64,000 nucleotides of DNA from Ustilaginoidea virens (lineage: Eukaryota; Ascomycota; Sordariomycetes; Hypocreales; Clavicipitaceae): contig NC_057317.1 in assembly GCF_000687475.1 (NCBI RefSeq), positions 1,984,001 to 2,048,000 of the forward strand, in the 5' to 3' direction. The notes under the pieces were generated by a model. The model made no database searches, was not told the DNA's origin, and worked only from the letters and a program-made list of their open reading frames with translations. The translations under genes and the position numbers were made by a program. The stretch's first letter is position 1, and each line of letters begins with the position of its first letter. Of the stretch, positions 1 through 11,421 are shown piece by piece.

Positions 1-3000
1 AGAAAATGCCAAAGCTACGCTGTACCGTGCGCCCCGACACTGAACCCTCAGTCTCTTGCAAAATCCCAGCCTTTCAACGGAAAAGGAGAAGGAAACAAAA
101 AAAGGAATAAAGAGAAAAGTGCGACAACCAGGCTCATCATCAAATGCGACAATATACAGCAGCCCCCCAATCCCTCCGAACCTTAACCAAGACAATCAAG
201 ACTTATCCCGAGGAGTTCCCTGCCTGTTAAGCTGTCACCTCTCCGGTGAACCCCTTATTCGCTGCTGAGACTTTATATTTGTACCCCCCTTGAGGAGGTG
301 ACTCGAGAAGTCGTACGGACGTACGTTGGCAATAGTAATGGTTGATGCCAGTTCGGGAAACCAGGATAGTTGCCATGGCTCCCGTCCTGACAGAATGATA
401 ATTACCCGATACTACCCTTTAATAAGATGATGCTTGCAAGGACGGTACCCCTGCCTGCACCGGTAAACGGAAAGATCCGGCCGTCTGCCTGCTTATTGGT
501 ACCTGACAAGTTTGTTCAGAATCCAACGACGGCGTCGCACATCGGGGCATTTTCGAGAACCATCAGAGTAGGGCCAGCTTCCACGTTGAACTGCCAATTT
601 CAACCGAGAATAGACATCTGTGACCCTAGGGGCTTGAAATGTCCGACAAGAAAAGGCCATTGCACCCTGCATTCTAGAACAGAGTGCGGAATACGTATGT
701 ATATAACTGCATGCTAGTATTTGAAAGCTACCAGGCACCTGTGGGCCTAACAACCTCGTCGGTACTCGGTCGGAGCGCTTCTCAGCACTTGAGAGCATTC
801 CCCCCTGGACGTGGTAGGTAAATGCTACAGATGTACCCTCAAGTTCCTCGTCTCCATTACACCAGGCACCAGGCACCAGGCACCAAACTTGGCCCCAGTA
901 CCATAATCGGTACGGAGTCAATAAAGGACCTTTGTTCAAAGACATGATCCAATAACTACGTGACCCTCTCTCCGTGTTTTTTTTTTTTTTTCTTTCCATC
1001 TGACATGGCCCTGGCAAGGGCCTCGCCTGGACCCCTCCTTCTCGAGTCGGTTGGTGAGCAGCTCTCCCCCAGACGACATTGTGCCGCGGATTGCGTTTGT
1101 ATGACGAAGCATAATTCTCCCACCGCGGTCTCGGGGGCAGCGCGTTGACTGGCCTCTGGAGCGGGCAAAGGAAAATTTGCGCATGACAGCGTTGCGCATG
1201 ACAGCGCGAAAAAAAAAAGTAAAAAAAAAAAAAACAGGTTCTAAATCCCACCCAGTAGGTACGGAGTAGGTACGGTACGTAGAGTAGACTCCACACTGAA
1301 CAAGGCATGTTGAAGCATGCAACGACAAGTCGCTGGCTAGCGCTTCGAATTGAATCGGGTGCACACTGCAAGATGTGATTTCTCGAATTCCATCTCTGTA
1401 CTCCGTACTCCGTAGTCCGTACAGGGATTAATATCATGAGCGAAAACTATGCACGGCTACACGGAAGACATCCCTACTCCGTACCGGGGGGGCCAACTCT
1501 TGATAACTGATTGGGCGAAAGCCAGCCCGGCGGAACATCAGCCGGCAGACCAGGGTCACCAGGCTATCTCGGAGGGAGTCAGGTGTTTGGTGCACTGCGG
1601 CAATGGGCAATGGTAGGTAACATTACCCGCCATCCACGCCGTGACGCCATCCACGCATCCGCGCCGCCCATGCTGCCCCCGCTTTTCCAGTCTGGTCGAC
1701 ATTGACCCGACCCCTTCGTTTCTTTTCCGTGCTGTTTGCCCTGCCGATTCTTGCCTAAACAGGCGCACGATTTTTGCGCGTTGGGGTCAGTGTGGTCAGT
1801 GTCAGTGTCAGTGGTCAGGTCAGGTAAGGTCGGGTCGGGCATTGCAGTTGCCGCCGCGGTGCATTGCATTGCAGTGCAGGCCTCTTTTTTTTTTTTTTTT
1901 TTTTTTTCTCTCCTTCTTTCCCTTTTTTTTTTCTTCTCGCTTCTTCTTTTTTTTTTTTTTTTTAAAGCGGGTCACCGCCAAATTGGTCGATGAGAAAGAT
2001 TACTGTCCAATGATTTGCTGGACGCGCCAGGATCATGGTCGCTGGGCATGGCTGTAATCTCACGAACAGGCAGTAGCCACCGGACCAGTTGACCAAGTGC
2101 TTGGTTCGGGTACCTCCTACCTCTGGAGCAAACACCAGCGGTGCAGAGTCCAGAGTCCAGAGTCCAGACCTTCTTGTTGGTAAACTGGTATCGAGGCCTG
2201 CCACTGAGTCTCGTTGAGTCTGTTGAGTCTCGTCAGAGTCTTGCCTTCCATGGTGGGGTGAAAGGCAGTTGGTTGACTTCCATCAACGAACCGGTTCACT
2301 CGGCGTCGGCGGGTGGCCGGGGAAGAGACGGACGTCAATTCTCCTCAAACCTTCATATCTTTTTCCACCCTTGGTCATCAAATCCACCCCCTCTTGCCTC
2401 CATTATGTGTGGCCGGTCGAGTCGGATCTGTCGAGCTGGTGTCAGACACGCAGAAATCCCGAGCCGTCTTCATTCGCGTCATCAAACACCACCTGCCCAA
2501 CTTCTCGGCCTGTCCCCTTTTTTTCCAATTGCGACGACGCGTATGCATAAGCCAGGCCCCGAATACGGTATAGTGGACATACTGCCGAGCTCGATTAAGT
2601 TGTCGCCGCTGCCTCCACGCTTCGTATGGAGGTGGCGTGTCCCTCGCCCATCTCCCGTGCAGGAACAGCCCTGTCCAGTGGCTGAAAGCTATCTCATTTT
2701 CAAGGGCAGAGATCCAGCACGGCAAGGATGGCTCAGAACACCCTTAGCAAGGTTGGGCAGTTGTTGGACCTGCAGTGTCAGGAAGAAGAAAGCCTTCCGG
2801 GGGGAAGGGGGGGGGGGGGGGGGCGCGAATAGAGAAGGGGTTGGCACCTGGGTTGACATGCCCGGTATAACCGTCGCGCACTTTGATTCTGCTTCTCCAC
2901 GAACGTGCGGGCGTACTCGGTGACTGATTAGATTGACAGAACTAGCCGTCACTGCGTTCAAAGAAGAAGGGAAAGAAAAAAAAAAAAAACTGGGCATGGA

Positions 3001-3764
3001 TTGTCTCGAGTCTCAGTCACCGACACCACCCAGTACGTTTACGGTCCTTTACGGACCGTCCTGCAGCTGGCCTCGGTCACGACAAGAAATGGCCGTGTTT
3101 GACTTGGATAGCCAACCTGATCAATTGATCAGTGGCTGAAACACGTCGAATTCATACTTTGGATGTATTGGCTAGCCACTGACTTGGGCTGACTCTTCAA
3201 TTTCCGCTTCGAGCTGGCAATGCCGCCATTGCGCGCAATGGTGACAGCAACAACATTCTGGTTTTCATGCCTTCCTATACCAGTAGGTAGGCCTGGCGTG
3301 GTGCGTTGATACGGTCGTTTTTACCGGATGACTGCGTGGTTTGCCAGGTTGCAGGAGCACCGCGCCGCCTCCGGTCCGTCATCAGTATCCGTACCGACAG
3401 GCGCAATCGTATCGGATCTGTCCATTGCAAGGCTCGACCCTCAGAATCGACCCATCTTGTGATTTGCCTAATCGAAATGCATATATTTGACTGGAACATG
3501 CATAAGCCCCCGGTCGCAACACGTAGCCACGCACGCTCGAGTCGGAATTCTCACCCCAAGTTCAAGGCATGGGATGAGTTATATAACCTTGACATGGCCG
3601 CCCCCAAACACACAATGGGATTGTTGGTCGTTTTTGCTCCTTTCTGCTCCAGAGGGATCTCCTGGGTTGCTCCAGCCTTGTTTTCGAGGTTCTTTAACTT
3701 CTAGTCGCTCGTTGTCATCAGAACTCGTACGCGGAGCAATCGCTCTCGGCTTCATAGCTTCATA
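1..3764. other. Gene-free left flank
   Basis: No open frame here resembles a known protein or has a coherent intron-exon structure. The stretch contains poly-T runs near 977-992 and 1884-1909, a poly-G run near 2808-2822, a CAGAGTC tandem near 2147-2168, and several copies of the TACGGAGTA/TACTCCGTA motif (for example 1398-1422). The last few hundred bases are probably the promoter of the wall-protein gene that follows. Confidence 0.6.
3579..3587 (+). promoter_or_regulatory. Candidate TATA box of the HsbA-type wall protein gene
   Basis: TTATATAAC lies about 180 bp upstream of the ATG at 3765, in pyrimidine-rich promoter-like DNA. TATA boxes are common in strongly regulated fungal wall-protein genes. 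No transcription start can be seen, so the assignment rests on sequence and position alone. Confidence 0.35.
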
Positions 3765-5699
3765 ATGAAGTTTCTCGTCGCCGCCGCTGCCTCTTTGGCT
3801 ACCGGCGTCAACGCTGCAGTCATTGGCTCCTCTGCAACTTCTGCTGAATTGGATATCTCGTTCATCACCGACGTGACGCGCAGGGTTGGGCAACGCATCG
3901 ATGCTCTCGACGTTCTCGTTCAGGACTTCACCAGAAATTCGCTACCACCCCAGAACGCTGTTGCCGCAGTTGTCAAGACTCTCAAGGACGGCAAGGTTAC
4001 CGTCGATGCTGGGAAGCAATTAGCAGTCGATGATGCCAAAACGCTTACCAACCCTGTCAACGCATTGCAACAACAGTGTCAAAATCTCTTGGATCATCTC
4101 AAGACCAAGAAGAGCATCATTGAGAGCGCCAGCCTTTGTCAAGATTTTGGCCAGCAAACGACGGCTATTAGCACTTACTCCAACGCCCTCACTGATTCAA
4201 TCGTCTCCAAATTCCCTGACGATGCCCAGCATGTCGCGCGGGATGTTGTCGTGGAACTCAAAAACCTCTTGCTGAAGGCTCAAGTCGAGTTCAGCAAGAA
4301 CAACTGCATCAATAAGGCCGCACAGCCCGAGAAGGTGAACAACCAACGACCCAGAGCTCCCGAGGAGCCTTGCGAAGACCCAACTCCTACCAATGACGGC
4401 CAACCTACAACCAGCGAGGAGCCCTGTGAGGAAACGGTTCCTCCCCACGACCCCGAACCCTCGACTACGGAACCCTGTGAGGAAACGACACCTGCCCACA
4501 ACCCCGAACCTTCGACTACGGAACCCTGTGAGGAAACGACTCCTGCCCACAACCCCGAACCATCGACTACGGAACCCTGTGAGGAAACGACTCCTGCCCA
4601 CAACCCCGAACCATCGACCACGGAATCCTGTGAGGAAACTACCACCAGCCGCAACCACGAACCGTCGACTACCGAGCCCTGGGAGGAAACTACTACAGCC
4701 CCTTCTGGCATCAGGTCTACTACGGCTCCTAGTGCTGGGATTACCCCTCCTGGAACTGAGAAGGAAACCACCACAGCTCCTGGTACTGGGATTAGCCCTC
4801 CTAGCACTAGGGAAACGAAAACAGCTCCTGGTACTGAGATTACCCCTCCTGGCACTGCGAAGGGAACCACAGCTCCCAGTACTGGAGTTGCCACTCCTGG
4901 CACTGACAAGGGAACCTCCACAGCTCCCAGTACTGGAGTTGCCACTCCTGGCACTGACAAGGGAACCTCCACAGCTCCTGCTACTGCAGTTTTCACTCCT
5001 GGCACTGACAAGGGAACCTCCACAGCTCCTGCTACTGGAGTTTTCACTCCTGGCACTGACAAGGGAACCTCCACAGCTCCTGATACTGCAGGTGTCACTC
5101 CTGGCACTGACAAGGGAACCTCCACAGCTCCTGCTACTGCAGCTACCACTCCTGCCACCGAGGAGGAAACCACCACAGCTCCTGCTACTGGAGTTACAAA
5201 TCCTGGCACTGCGAGGGAGACCACAGCTTCTGGTACTGGAATCACCACTCCTCGCGCAGACAAGGAAACCACAGCTTCCACCGGCACCGAGCCTGCTACG
5301 GCTCCTGCTGGGACCGGGACCGGTACCGAACCTGGCGCTACCAGCACTTCTGGTCAGGCACCCACTCAGCCCATTGGCGGCCAGACCACTTTCGTCACCG
5401 CCCCCGTCCAGCCCGCGTCTCCTGGCAGCAGTGGTGAAACTCAGCCGACTGGCGGTAACGGTGAAAGCCGGCAGCCCTCCAGCGGGGGTGGCGGCAATGC
5501 TCCAACCTCTGGAGGAAGCGTCGGCGGCACCAACTCTACCGCAGCCCTCGGGCCCACTGGCAGTAACGGCGGCGGCCCTCGGCCCCCCATCTTTACCGCC
5601 ACCGGCCCCAGCACTCCTCCCGGCCCCACTGCCGGAGCTGGCGCGGTTGGCCCAGCCGCGGCTTTGGCATTGGCCATTGGCGCGCTCGTCCTCGTGTAG
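3765..5699 (+). CDS. HsbA-domain, Thr/Pro-rich repeat, GPI-anchored cell wall protein
   Basis: Single exon, 644 residues. Residues 1-17 form a secretory signal peptide (MKFLVAAAASLATGVNA). Residues about 18-185 match the hydrophobic surface binding protein A / cell wall mannoprotein family: mostly helical, with few cysteines. A long Thr/Pro/Ser-rich stalk follows with two repeat types. One is about 17 residues long, built around PCEETTPAHNPEPSTTE, with several near-identical copies. The other is built around APxTGVxTPGTDKGTST, with at least seven copies. The C-terminus is Gly/Ser/Pro-rich and ends in a hydrophobic tail (AAALALAIGALVLV), typical of a GPI-attachment signal. Inferred role: surface mannoprotein or adhesin displayed on the wall. 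HsbA proteins bind hydrophobic surfaces; in a pathogen this would suit host-surface attachment. The domain call is firm, the function is inferred, and repeat number may vary between strains. Confidence 0.88.
   Translation: MKFLVAAAASLATGVNAAVIGSSATSAELDISFITDVTRRVGQRIDALDVLVQDFTRNSLPPQNAVAAVVKTLKDGKVTVDAGKQLAVDDAKTLTNPVNALQQQCQNLLDHLKTKKSIIESASLCQDFGQQTTAISTYSNALTDSIVSKFPDDAQHVARDVVVELKNLLLKAQVEFSKNNCINKAAQPEKVNNQRPRAPEEPCEDPTPTNDGQPTTSEEPCEETVPPHDPEPSTTEPCEETTPAHNPEPSTTEPCEETTPAHNPEPSTTEPCEETTPAHNPEPSTTESCEETTTSRNHEPSTTEPWEETTTAPSGIRSTTAPSAGITPPGTEKETTTAPGTGISPPSTRETKTAPGTEITPPGTAKGTTAPSTGVATPGTDKGTSTAPSTGVATPGTDKGTSTAPATAVFTPGTDKGTSTAPATGVFTPGTDKGTSTAPDTAGVTPGTDKGTSTAPATAATTPATEEETTTAPATGVTNPGTARETTASGTGITTPRADKETTASTGTEPATAPAGTGTGTEPGATSTSGQAPTQPIGGQTTFVTAPVQPASPGSSGETQPTGGNGESRQPSSGGGGNAPTSGGSVGGTNSTAALGPTGSNGGGPRPPIFTATGPSTPPGPTAGAGAVGPAAALALAIGALVLV
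4390..5250 (+). repeat. Two in-frame coding minisatellites in the wall-protein stalk
   Basis: The DNA encoding the stalk is tandemly repeated: units of about 51 bp from roughly 4420 to 4690, then units of about 57-60 bp from roughly 4740 to 5220. Units are multiples of three, so all frames stay open. This explains the long opposing open frames over the gene. Such arrays commonly change length by recombination. Confidence 0.8.
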
Positions 5700-6525
5700 A
5701 CGGGGGTGAAATGCGAACGTATACAGCAAAGAATTGAATCTGTTCCGGGGGCGGGGGGGAAAAGGGTGGTTTCTTTATTTTGGTCATCCATCTCAGCAGA
5801 GTAGATAGGCCGTCTAATATTCATTTGCGACAAGTTTCTATTGTAGCTCTGCTCTACAGCCCTGTATATATATTATACGCTTCTTCGACCCCCCCTTTCT
5901 ATTTTTCTAGTGTTTTATTTTCCTATTTCGTCACACACACACACCTCTTTTGCGTCCTTTGCTCAGCGCTGCGAATCTCGGGGGGGGGGGAGAAAGGGAA
6001 ACAAAGAGAGGGATCGGGAATGGGGGCCCTGAGAGACGGATGTGATATACGCGCGTGCGTCTGGGCATGCCTGTTGCCAGTCATGTCTCATGTCAAAAAC
6101 AGTAGGCAGGCCAAGATAGGTAGGTAGCACAGCTGGTCAGTGGCTCACGCAAATCGTAATTTCCATGCTTGTTCACCAGAAGAAGCTGGTTTCGCGCCCC
6201 CCGTGGACGGACACCTCTTTCGTCGTCAGAAGAATAAAGTTTCCGTGCTGCCGTTGAGCTTGGTCGCCCGGGTAATCGGAACCAGGTCGATTTGAGAGGG
6301 CCAGCACAGCACTGTGGGTAGCCCATTCGCGGACCGCACTGCACGTTTTGCCATTCGCCCCCCGACAAGGGGAACGATTCGCCTTGCCAGGGCTTTCGCG
6401 ATCGCGCTGCTCTCGCGTGCCAGGGCCCCTGGGCCTGCCTGCGTTGCTGCCAAGGCATGCGACTTGTCACACGCACTCCCGGGTTGTCGCCCGACTGCCA
6501 GCACCACCGCACGCGCCAGGTTTGA
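5700..6525. other. Intergenic, convergent 3' flanks
   Basis: This lies between the stop of the wall-protein gene (+) and the stop of the phosphodiesterase gene (-), so it holds two 3' UTRs. It has a CA-dinucleotide run near 5934-5944 and a short poly-G near 5980-5990. No gene is seen. Confidence 0.55.
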
Positions 6526-8934
6526 CTACTGCGCCGACCCGGTGATGCTGTCCCACGCGTGGCCAAGCTTGTCCGCGAGCCAGCCCCACCAGCCCTTCAG
6601 CCTGTCCCCGATGGAGGAGGCATCGCCCGGGGCTGCCGCGTCCGCCCCCGCGCTGGCAGCCTGGCTTGCCGGACCAGGCGGCGCAGCAGCGACAGGGATG
6701 GAGGAGGAGGAGGAGGAGGAGGAGAAGGAGGAGGAGGCGCGCCCGGGACCGTCGTGAGAAGATGCGGGTGGCTGGTCTGGGGTGGCCCCGCTGGTCGGCT
6801 GGGGCGGTGCGGCGACAGAGGTAGGGGCAGAAGCGCGCCCGGGGGCATCCTGAGAAGCGGACAACGCGGGCGGCGGTGGATCAGGGAGTTCCGGCTGGGC
6901 GGCCGCATCGTGCACGCCGACGGGCTTCAGGGGCAGTCGCAGGGTGCCGTTGTTGGGCCGCGGCTGGATGTGGAGAGAGTCGCAGAGGATGTTGTACACG
7001 TTGATGTTTTCTCGTGAAAACGTTCAGCATGGCGAAATGAAGAAAAGAGAGGGAGAAGACAGGGAGAAAGGGAGCAACTTACGAAACGGCTCGAGGCGGC
7101 TGTTGGCGGGATGGGGAAACGCCGGCCCCCTGGCGATAAAGATGGCCCTCATCAGCGGGTGCTGGTTGTCGTAGCCGTGCAGCCCGCGGGGGTGGTAGAC
7201 CAGCGCCTTGCCCTTGGCCTCGTGCACGTCGAACTCGTCCCTGGTGACAATGGCCCAGCCCGTCTTGGGGACGATCCACAGCGGCGCGATGCGCGGGTTG
7301 TTGGCGAAGTGGTACCGGGCGGGCATGTCGACGTCGCGGAGGTAGACGTCAAAGCTGGGGTTGGACCGGGCCGCGTGCCTGAGCTGGCGGTGCAGGGCCT
7401 GCGTGTGCTCGTCGTCCTTGGGGCGCAGGCCGTACAGCGGCCAGCCGTCCGTGTGCTCGACGGCCGACGTGTCCACCAGGTCCTCCAGCTGGACGAGGCG
7501 GGAGGCGTCGGTGGTGGCCATGCCGTGGTCGGAGACGACCATGACGTTGACAATGTCGGTGAGGTTGCGGCGCTCGAGGCCCGCGAAGAGGTCGTCGAGC
7601 ATGGCGTCGACGCGCTGGATGGTGGCCCTGGTCTCGGTGCTGTTGGGCCCGTACTTGTGGCCGTCCGTGTCCACGTTGGGCACGTAGGCGGCGATGAGCT
7701 GCGGGCGGCCGCCGCCGGCGGCGGCGGCGGCGGCGGCGCTCTCCTTGCCCGGCAGGTCCAGCAGGCCCAGGATCCGGGCGACCTTCTTGTCCAGCGGCTC
7801 CTTGCCGTTGTACCTGTCGACGAAGCTGGCAAACATGTCGTGGATGCGGGCCTCGCTGCCCGGCCACATGTGGACGGCCGTGCGCACGCCCTGCCTCTCG
7901 GCCGACACCCAGAAGGGCTCGCCCCCCCACCACTTGGCGTCCAGGCTGCGGGCCGGGTCCGTGTAGTGGAACTCGTCCCCGGTGACGGGGTCCCAGAACG
8001 AGTTGCCGACGATGCCGTGGGCCTCGGGGTACAGGCCCGTCGCCAGGGTGTAGTGGTTGGGGAAGGTCAGGGACGGGAAGGACGGCTCCATGTACTGCGG
8101 CGACACGCCCTCCCTGACAAAGGCGCTCAGCCTGGGCGTCAGGCCGCGGTGCAGGAAGTCCGCCCGGAAGCCGTCCAGGCTGAGAATGATGGTGGTCGGC
8201 CCGAAGAGGGCGGTGCCGTTGCTGACGAGCCCCGGCGGCGTCCCGAGACGGCGTCCCGGACCCCTCGACAGCTTCCACGCCACCAGGGCCAGCATCGAAA
8301 GCCCAACGGCGACGAGGGCGCGGATGAGAAGCCACCTCGGCCAGCCTCGCCCCCCGACACGGGCTCTCCTTGCCGGCGCGACGAGGTCGAGGCGACGCCG
8401 GCGCTCCGCCTCCTCCAGGCTGTTCTCGCGGTCGGTGCCGTCGCCGGTCGAGCTTCCGTCCTTGACGCCGCCCTCCTCCATCTCGTACATGAGCTCGCCG
8501 TCCTCCCCGTGGCGAGCGTCTTCCCGCAGGCGCTGCCGCTTCTGCCTGCGCCTCGACCGCCTGGCCCGTCTCTTCTCCGACACCAAGTCCTCCACCGAGG
8601 CGCTGGGGGATGACTGCTGCGAGGAGCTGCCGCCGTGGCGGCCAAACATCCTTAGCGGGTTGGGCACGGAGAGTCCCGAGCCGCGGCGCTGGCGCTCCTG
8701 CTGCTGCCTCGTCGTGGTGACGAGGCGGTCCAGCTCCTCCTCTTCCATCAGGACGATCCGGTCGGCGGCGCGCAGCTCGCGGCTGTTGCGCGCTCGCATC
8801 TGCAGCTGGTCGTCGTCGCTGTCCGTGTCCTGGTCGCTCCGCGAGTGGATGGAGGATGCGTCGTCGTCGTAGCCTGCGGGTGACAGCAATCCCTGGGGTC
8901 CGGGGTGATTGGCCCCGAGTGTGTTTGAAGGCAT
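6526..8934 (-). CDS. Type II membrane nucleotide pyrophosphatase/phosphodiesterase (NPP family)
   Basis: Two exons: 8934-7083 and 7010-6526, joined across a 72-nt GT-AG intron to read PFQNINVYNILCD, the usual NPP context. The product has 778 residues. The start at 8934 (MPSNTLGAN) is preferred over an upstream in-frame Met because it begins the conserved acidic cytosolic tail. Residues about 202-223 are a single membrane span after an Arg-rich stretch, predicting a luminal or extracellular catalytic domain. Catalytic features: metal Asp in LSLDGFR (about 254), Thr nucleophile in SLTFPNHY (about 290), then NVDTDGHKYGP and VVSDHGM metal ligands. Family members hydrolyse nucleotide phosphodiester and pyrophosphate bonds; yeast Npp1/Npp2 help in phosphate scavenging. 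The C-terminal 90 residues are low-complexity Pro/Ala/Ser and lineage-specific in appearance. Confidence 0.92.
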
Positions 8935-9600
8935 GGTGGGCAATGGGGGGGGGAGAGGGGGGACTCCCAGAGGGAGAGTAGTCTCCGTCTGCCTCACGAG
9001 GCTATCATTGACTTGACCAAGAAAAAAGGCTGACAAGGCTCTACTCCCTTTTTCTTTGGTCCCTGAAAAAGGGCTAAATCGCGGGCAGGGTGCGACTGGC
9101 GGGCCGTGGGCTTGTAGAATTGGGGATTTGGGGCCGTCGAAAAGGGGGTGACGCCGTACTTCTGACGAGAGTCACGAGACTGGACCCTGGCCAACCACGA
9201 TTGGGTCTCCACTCCACGAGCCCCGCGGATTGCACCTCTTATCGCTCGTCAGATGTAGGCTCACCCCGCTCACCCGACTCACCCTGGAAATGAAAATGAA
9301 ATGCCAATAAACGACATACACGCACATATAATAATGTCCATGGTCCTACGTCGGCAAACTGGCAGCATCTATCCCATCACCCATGCATGCATCGGCCAGT
9401 CCATCATCCATCATCCATCCACCACGCTCTTCTCTCTCCGCGCGGCTGGGAGAGCAGCGGCTCAACCAGCATCTCTCTTCGAACCCTTTATACAAAGCTT
9501 CGTGTCGTGTATTGGGCCAGCCAGCCGATAGACATGCTTTTTTTTGACCGTCTTTTCCTCAGCTTCCCCCCCCTACGCGCTCACTTCCAACGTGACATGT
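8935..9600. other. Intergenic between NPP and GH76 genes
   Basis: This is the promoter side of the NPP gene and the 3' flank of the GH76 gene, both on the minus strand. No additional gene is supported. Confidence 0.5.
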
Positions 9601-11421
9601 CTATGCCTTTGCGTCTGCTGCTTCACGAGCTTGAACTGTTGTCCCATCTGCTTGACCTTGAGATACGGTGTTTGTTATTGTGCCGACCCTGGCAACAACA
9701 GTCTTCCTATCCACAGCTTGATGATGCCGGCGGACCAGTCGCAACCCGGCAGTAGCTGTCGCCCTAGCAGCCGCGCCAACGGCCGCGGAAGCAGAGCCTC
9801 GACAGCTCCGGACTTGCTGTAAAGCAGACTTGTCCAATGTCTCATCTCCCAAGAGCCATCCGATGCCGCCGAGCATGCCGACGAGAATCCCGGCGGTCAA
9901 AATCGCAGCTGCAGCTCGGTCACCCGCGGTGAGCGGCCGGTACACGGGAGGAGCAGGTTCGTCGCGCCCAATGTCGCTCCCGCCCGAGCCTGGGTTGCCC
10001 TTGCTGGTGCCACCACTGTGTTGAGTGACTGGCGAGGGCCGATTCTTCACCATGCACGCCAGGGTTACCGACAGTGCCGCCATCTGCTGGCCCGCGCCAG
10101 TCGTCCCGTCGTACTTGTCCTGGTTCCATTTCAAACCGCACATGCGCTTGTTGTCGCCTCCGACACATTGCTTGGCCGCAGCTACGGCAGAGGCGCGAAG
10201 ATACGGCATCACGAAATCGTACGTGTGCGGTGCCCACTTGGTGATTGCGGCCAACCAGCGGCCGAGGAAGGCCTTGAAGGATTGTTGATCCAGGTTACAT
10301 CGATGGACTGCTTCGCATGCCACTTCTGTCATGATGTTTTTCTCGGGCCCTGTAAAGAACACCTTGCTTCCGTCCAGCAGACTATCCAACCTTTGCCTCC
10401 AGATGGGCTTCTCGGTGTAATTGTACATTGCAGCAGCACCGAGAAGGAAGCCTCCAGCATTGTACGAGAACTGATAGGGCACATGATCGGTGCACTTCGT
10501 ACCAACATGCGCACCGTCAATGACGCGCCAATCCTGGTCGATGAAGCCAATGCCAACCATCCAATCCCACGTCTTCTCGGCCCACTCGGCATAAGAGTCG
10601 TTCCCCGTATACAAGGCCAGTCGGGCACCAAGCGCGAAAAAGCATGCTTGTGAGATGGAGTTTTTGTAATCGAATCCCGTGTTCCATTTGAAAATCTGCC
10701 AACGCAAACCGCCATTGCAGTGCTCCGTATCCCATCGAGCAGCCTGCGTATTAAAGACTGCTTGTGCTAGACCTAACCACTGCGGTTTATCCTCTGGGGG
10801 ATCTGGAAACTTGTACTCGGCGGCACTCATGACAGCTAGACCCCAGAAACCTTGGTCATCATTCCCTTCTGTCACGGTCTGATTTCGCGGCATAAAGTCG
10901 TTGTCATCACCGACCTGAAAGAGGAGCGCTTCTTGTACAAGTTTGTTGTACTGCTCATCGCCCGTGTAATACCAGTAATCAACCAGAGTTCCCATCATAG
11001 CACCGGCCTCCCACCCTGAGAAACTTAGTTTGACAATGGCAACAAGAAAAAGAAAAGAAAGAGAGGAAAAAAGAAAAAAGAAAAGGAGCATCCGCAAGTA
11101 TGGGCGGATCTAGCGGGGGAATTCCACATACAGTAGTACGGTGCTGGTAAAAGACCCGGTGTACCGCCTGGTTTGTCACCGTCGTAGAAGGACAACATGT
11201 CTGCAGCCATTTGCTTGCCTACAGAGACGATGGAAGCTGGCCGAGGCCTGGGTTAGCTATAATTAATAGTAGCCAACAAAAAAAAGTCTCGCAAATTTTG
11301 CGGGCCTTTGTTTTATGACACGCAACCCGCAACCCGCAACCGACTTACCCGTCGAGTTAGGATCCAGCTCGTAGGCCGCGGAGACAAAATGCGCCAGTAG
11401 CAGCACCGTTACGAACAACAT
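9601..11421 (-). CDS. dcw1: GH76 mannan endo-1,6-alpha-mannosidase (Dcw1/Dfg5 family)
   Basis: Three exons are inferred: 11421-11349, 11236-11132 and 11015-9601, giving 530 residues. The joins restore AYELDPNST-ASIVSVGKQM and PAPYY-WWEAGAMMG, both conserved family segments. Residues 1-16 are a signal peptide (MLFVTVLLLAHFVSAA). The catalytic Asp pair lies in EGNDDQGFWG. Dcw1/Dfg5 proteins are membrane- or wall-anchored enzymes needed for hyphal wall biogenesis, thought to transfer GPI glycans to wall glucan. The hydrophobic segment expected of a GPI signal (AAAAILTAGILVGMLGGIGWLLG) is present. However, the frame continues about 80 further residues rich in Ala/Arg, which is unusual; the true 3' end may involve an unrecognised splice, or the protein may be a transmembrane form. 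Confidence 0.88.

Noticed and set aside
4197..5729. Long antisense and alternate-frame open frames over the wall-protein gene (510, 355 and 438 codons)
   Set aside because: They arise because the coding repeats are multiples of three with biased codons, leaving all frames open. Their products are repetitive Ser/Arg/Cys or Leu/Pro strings without start context or homology.
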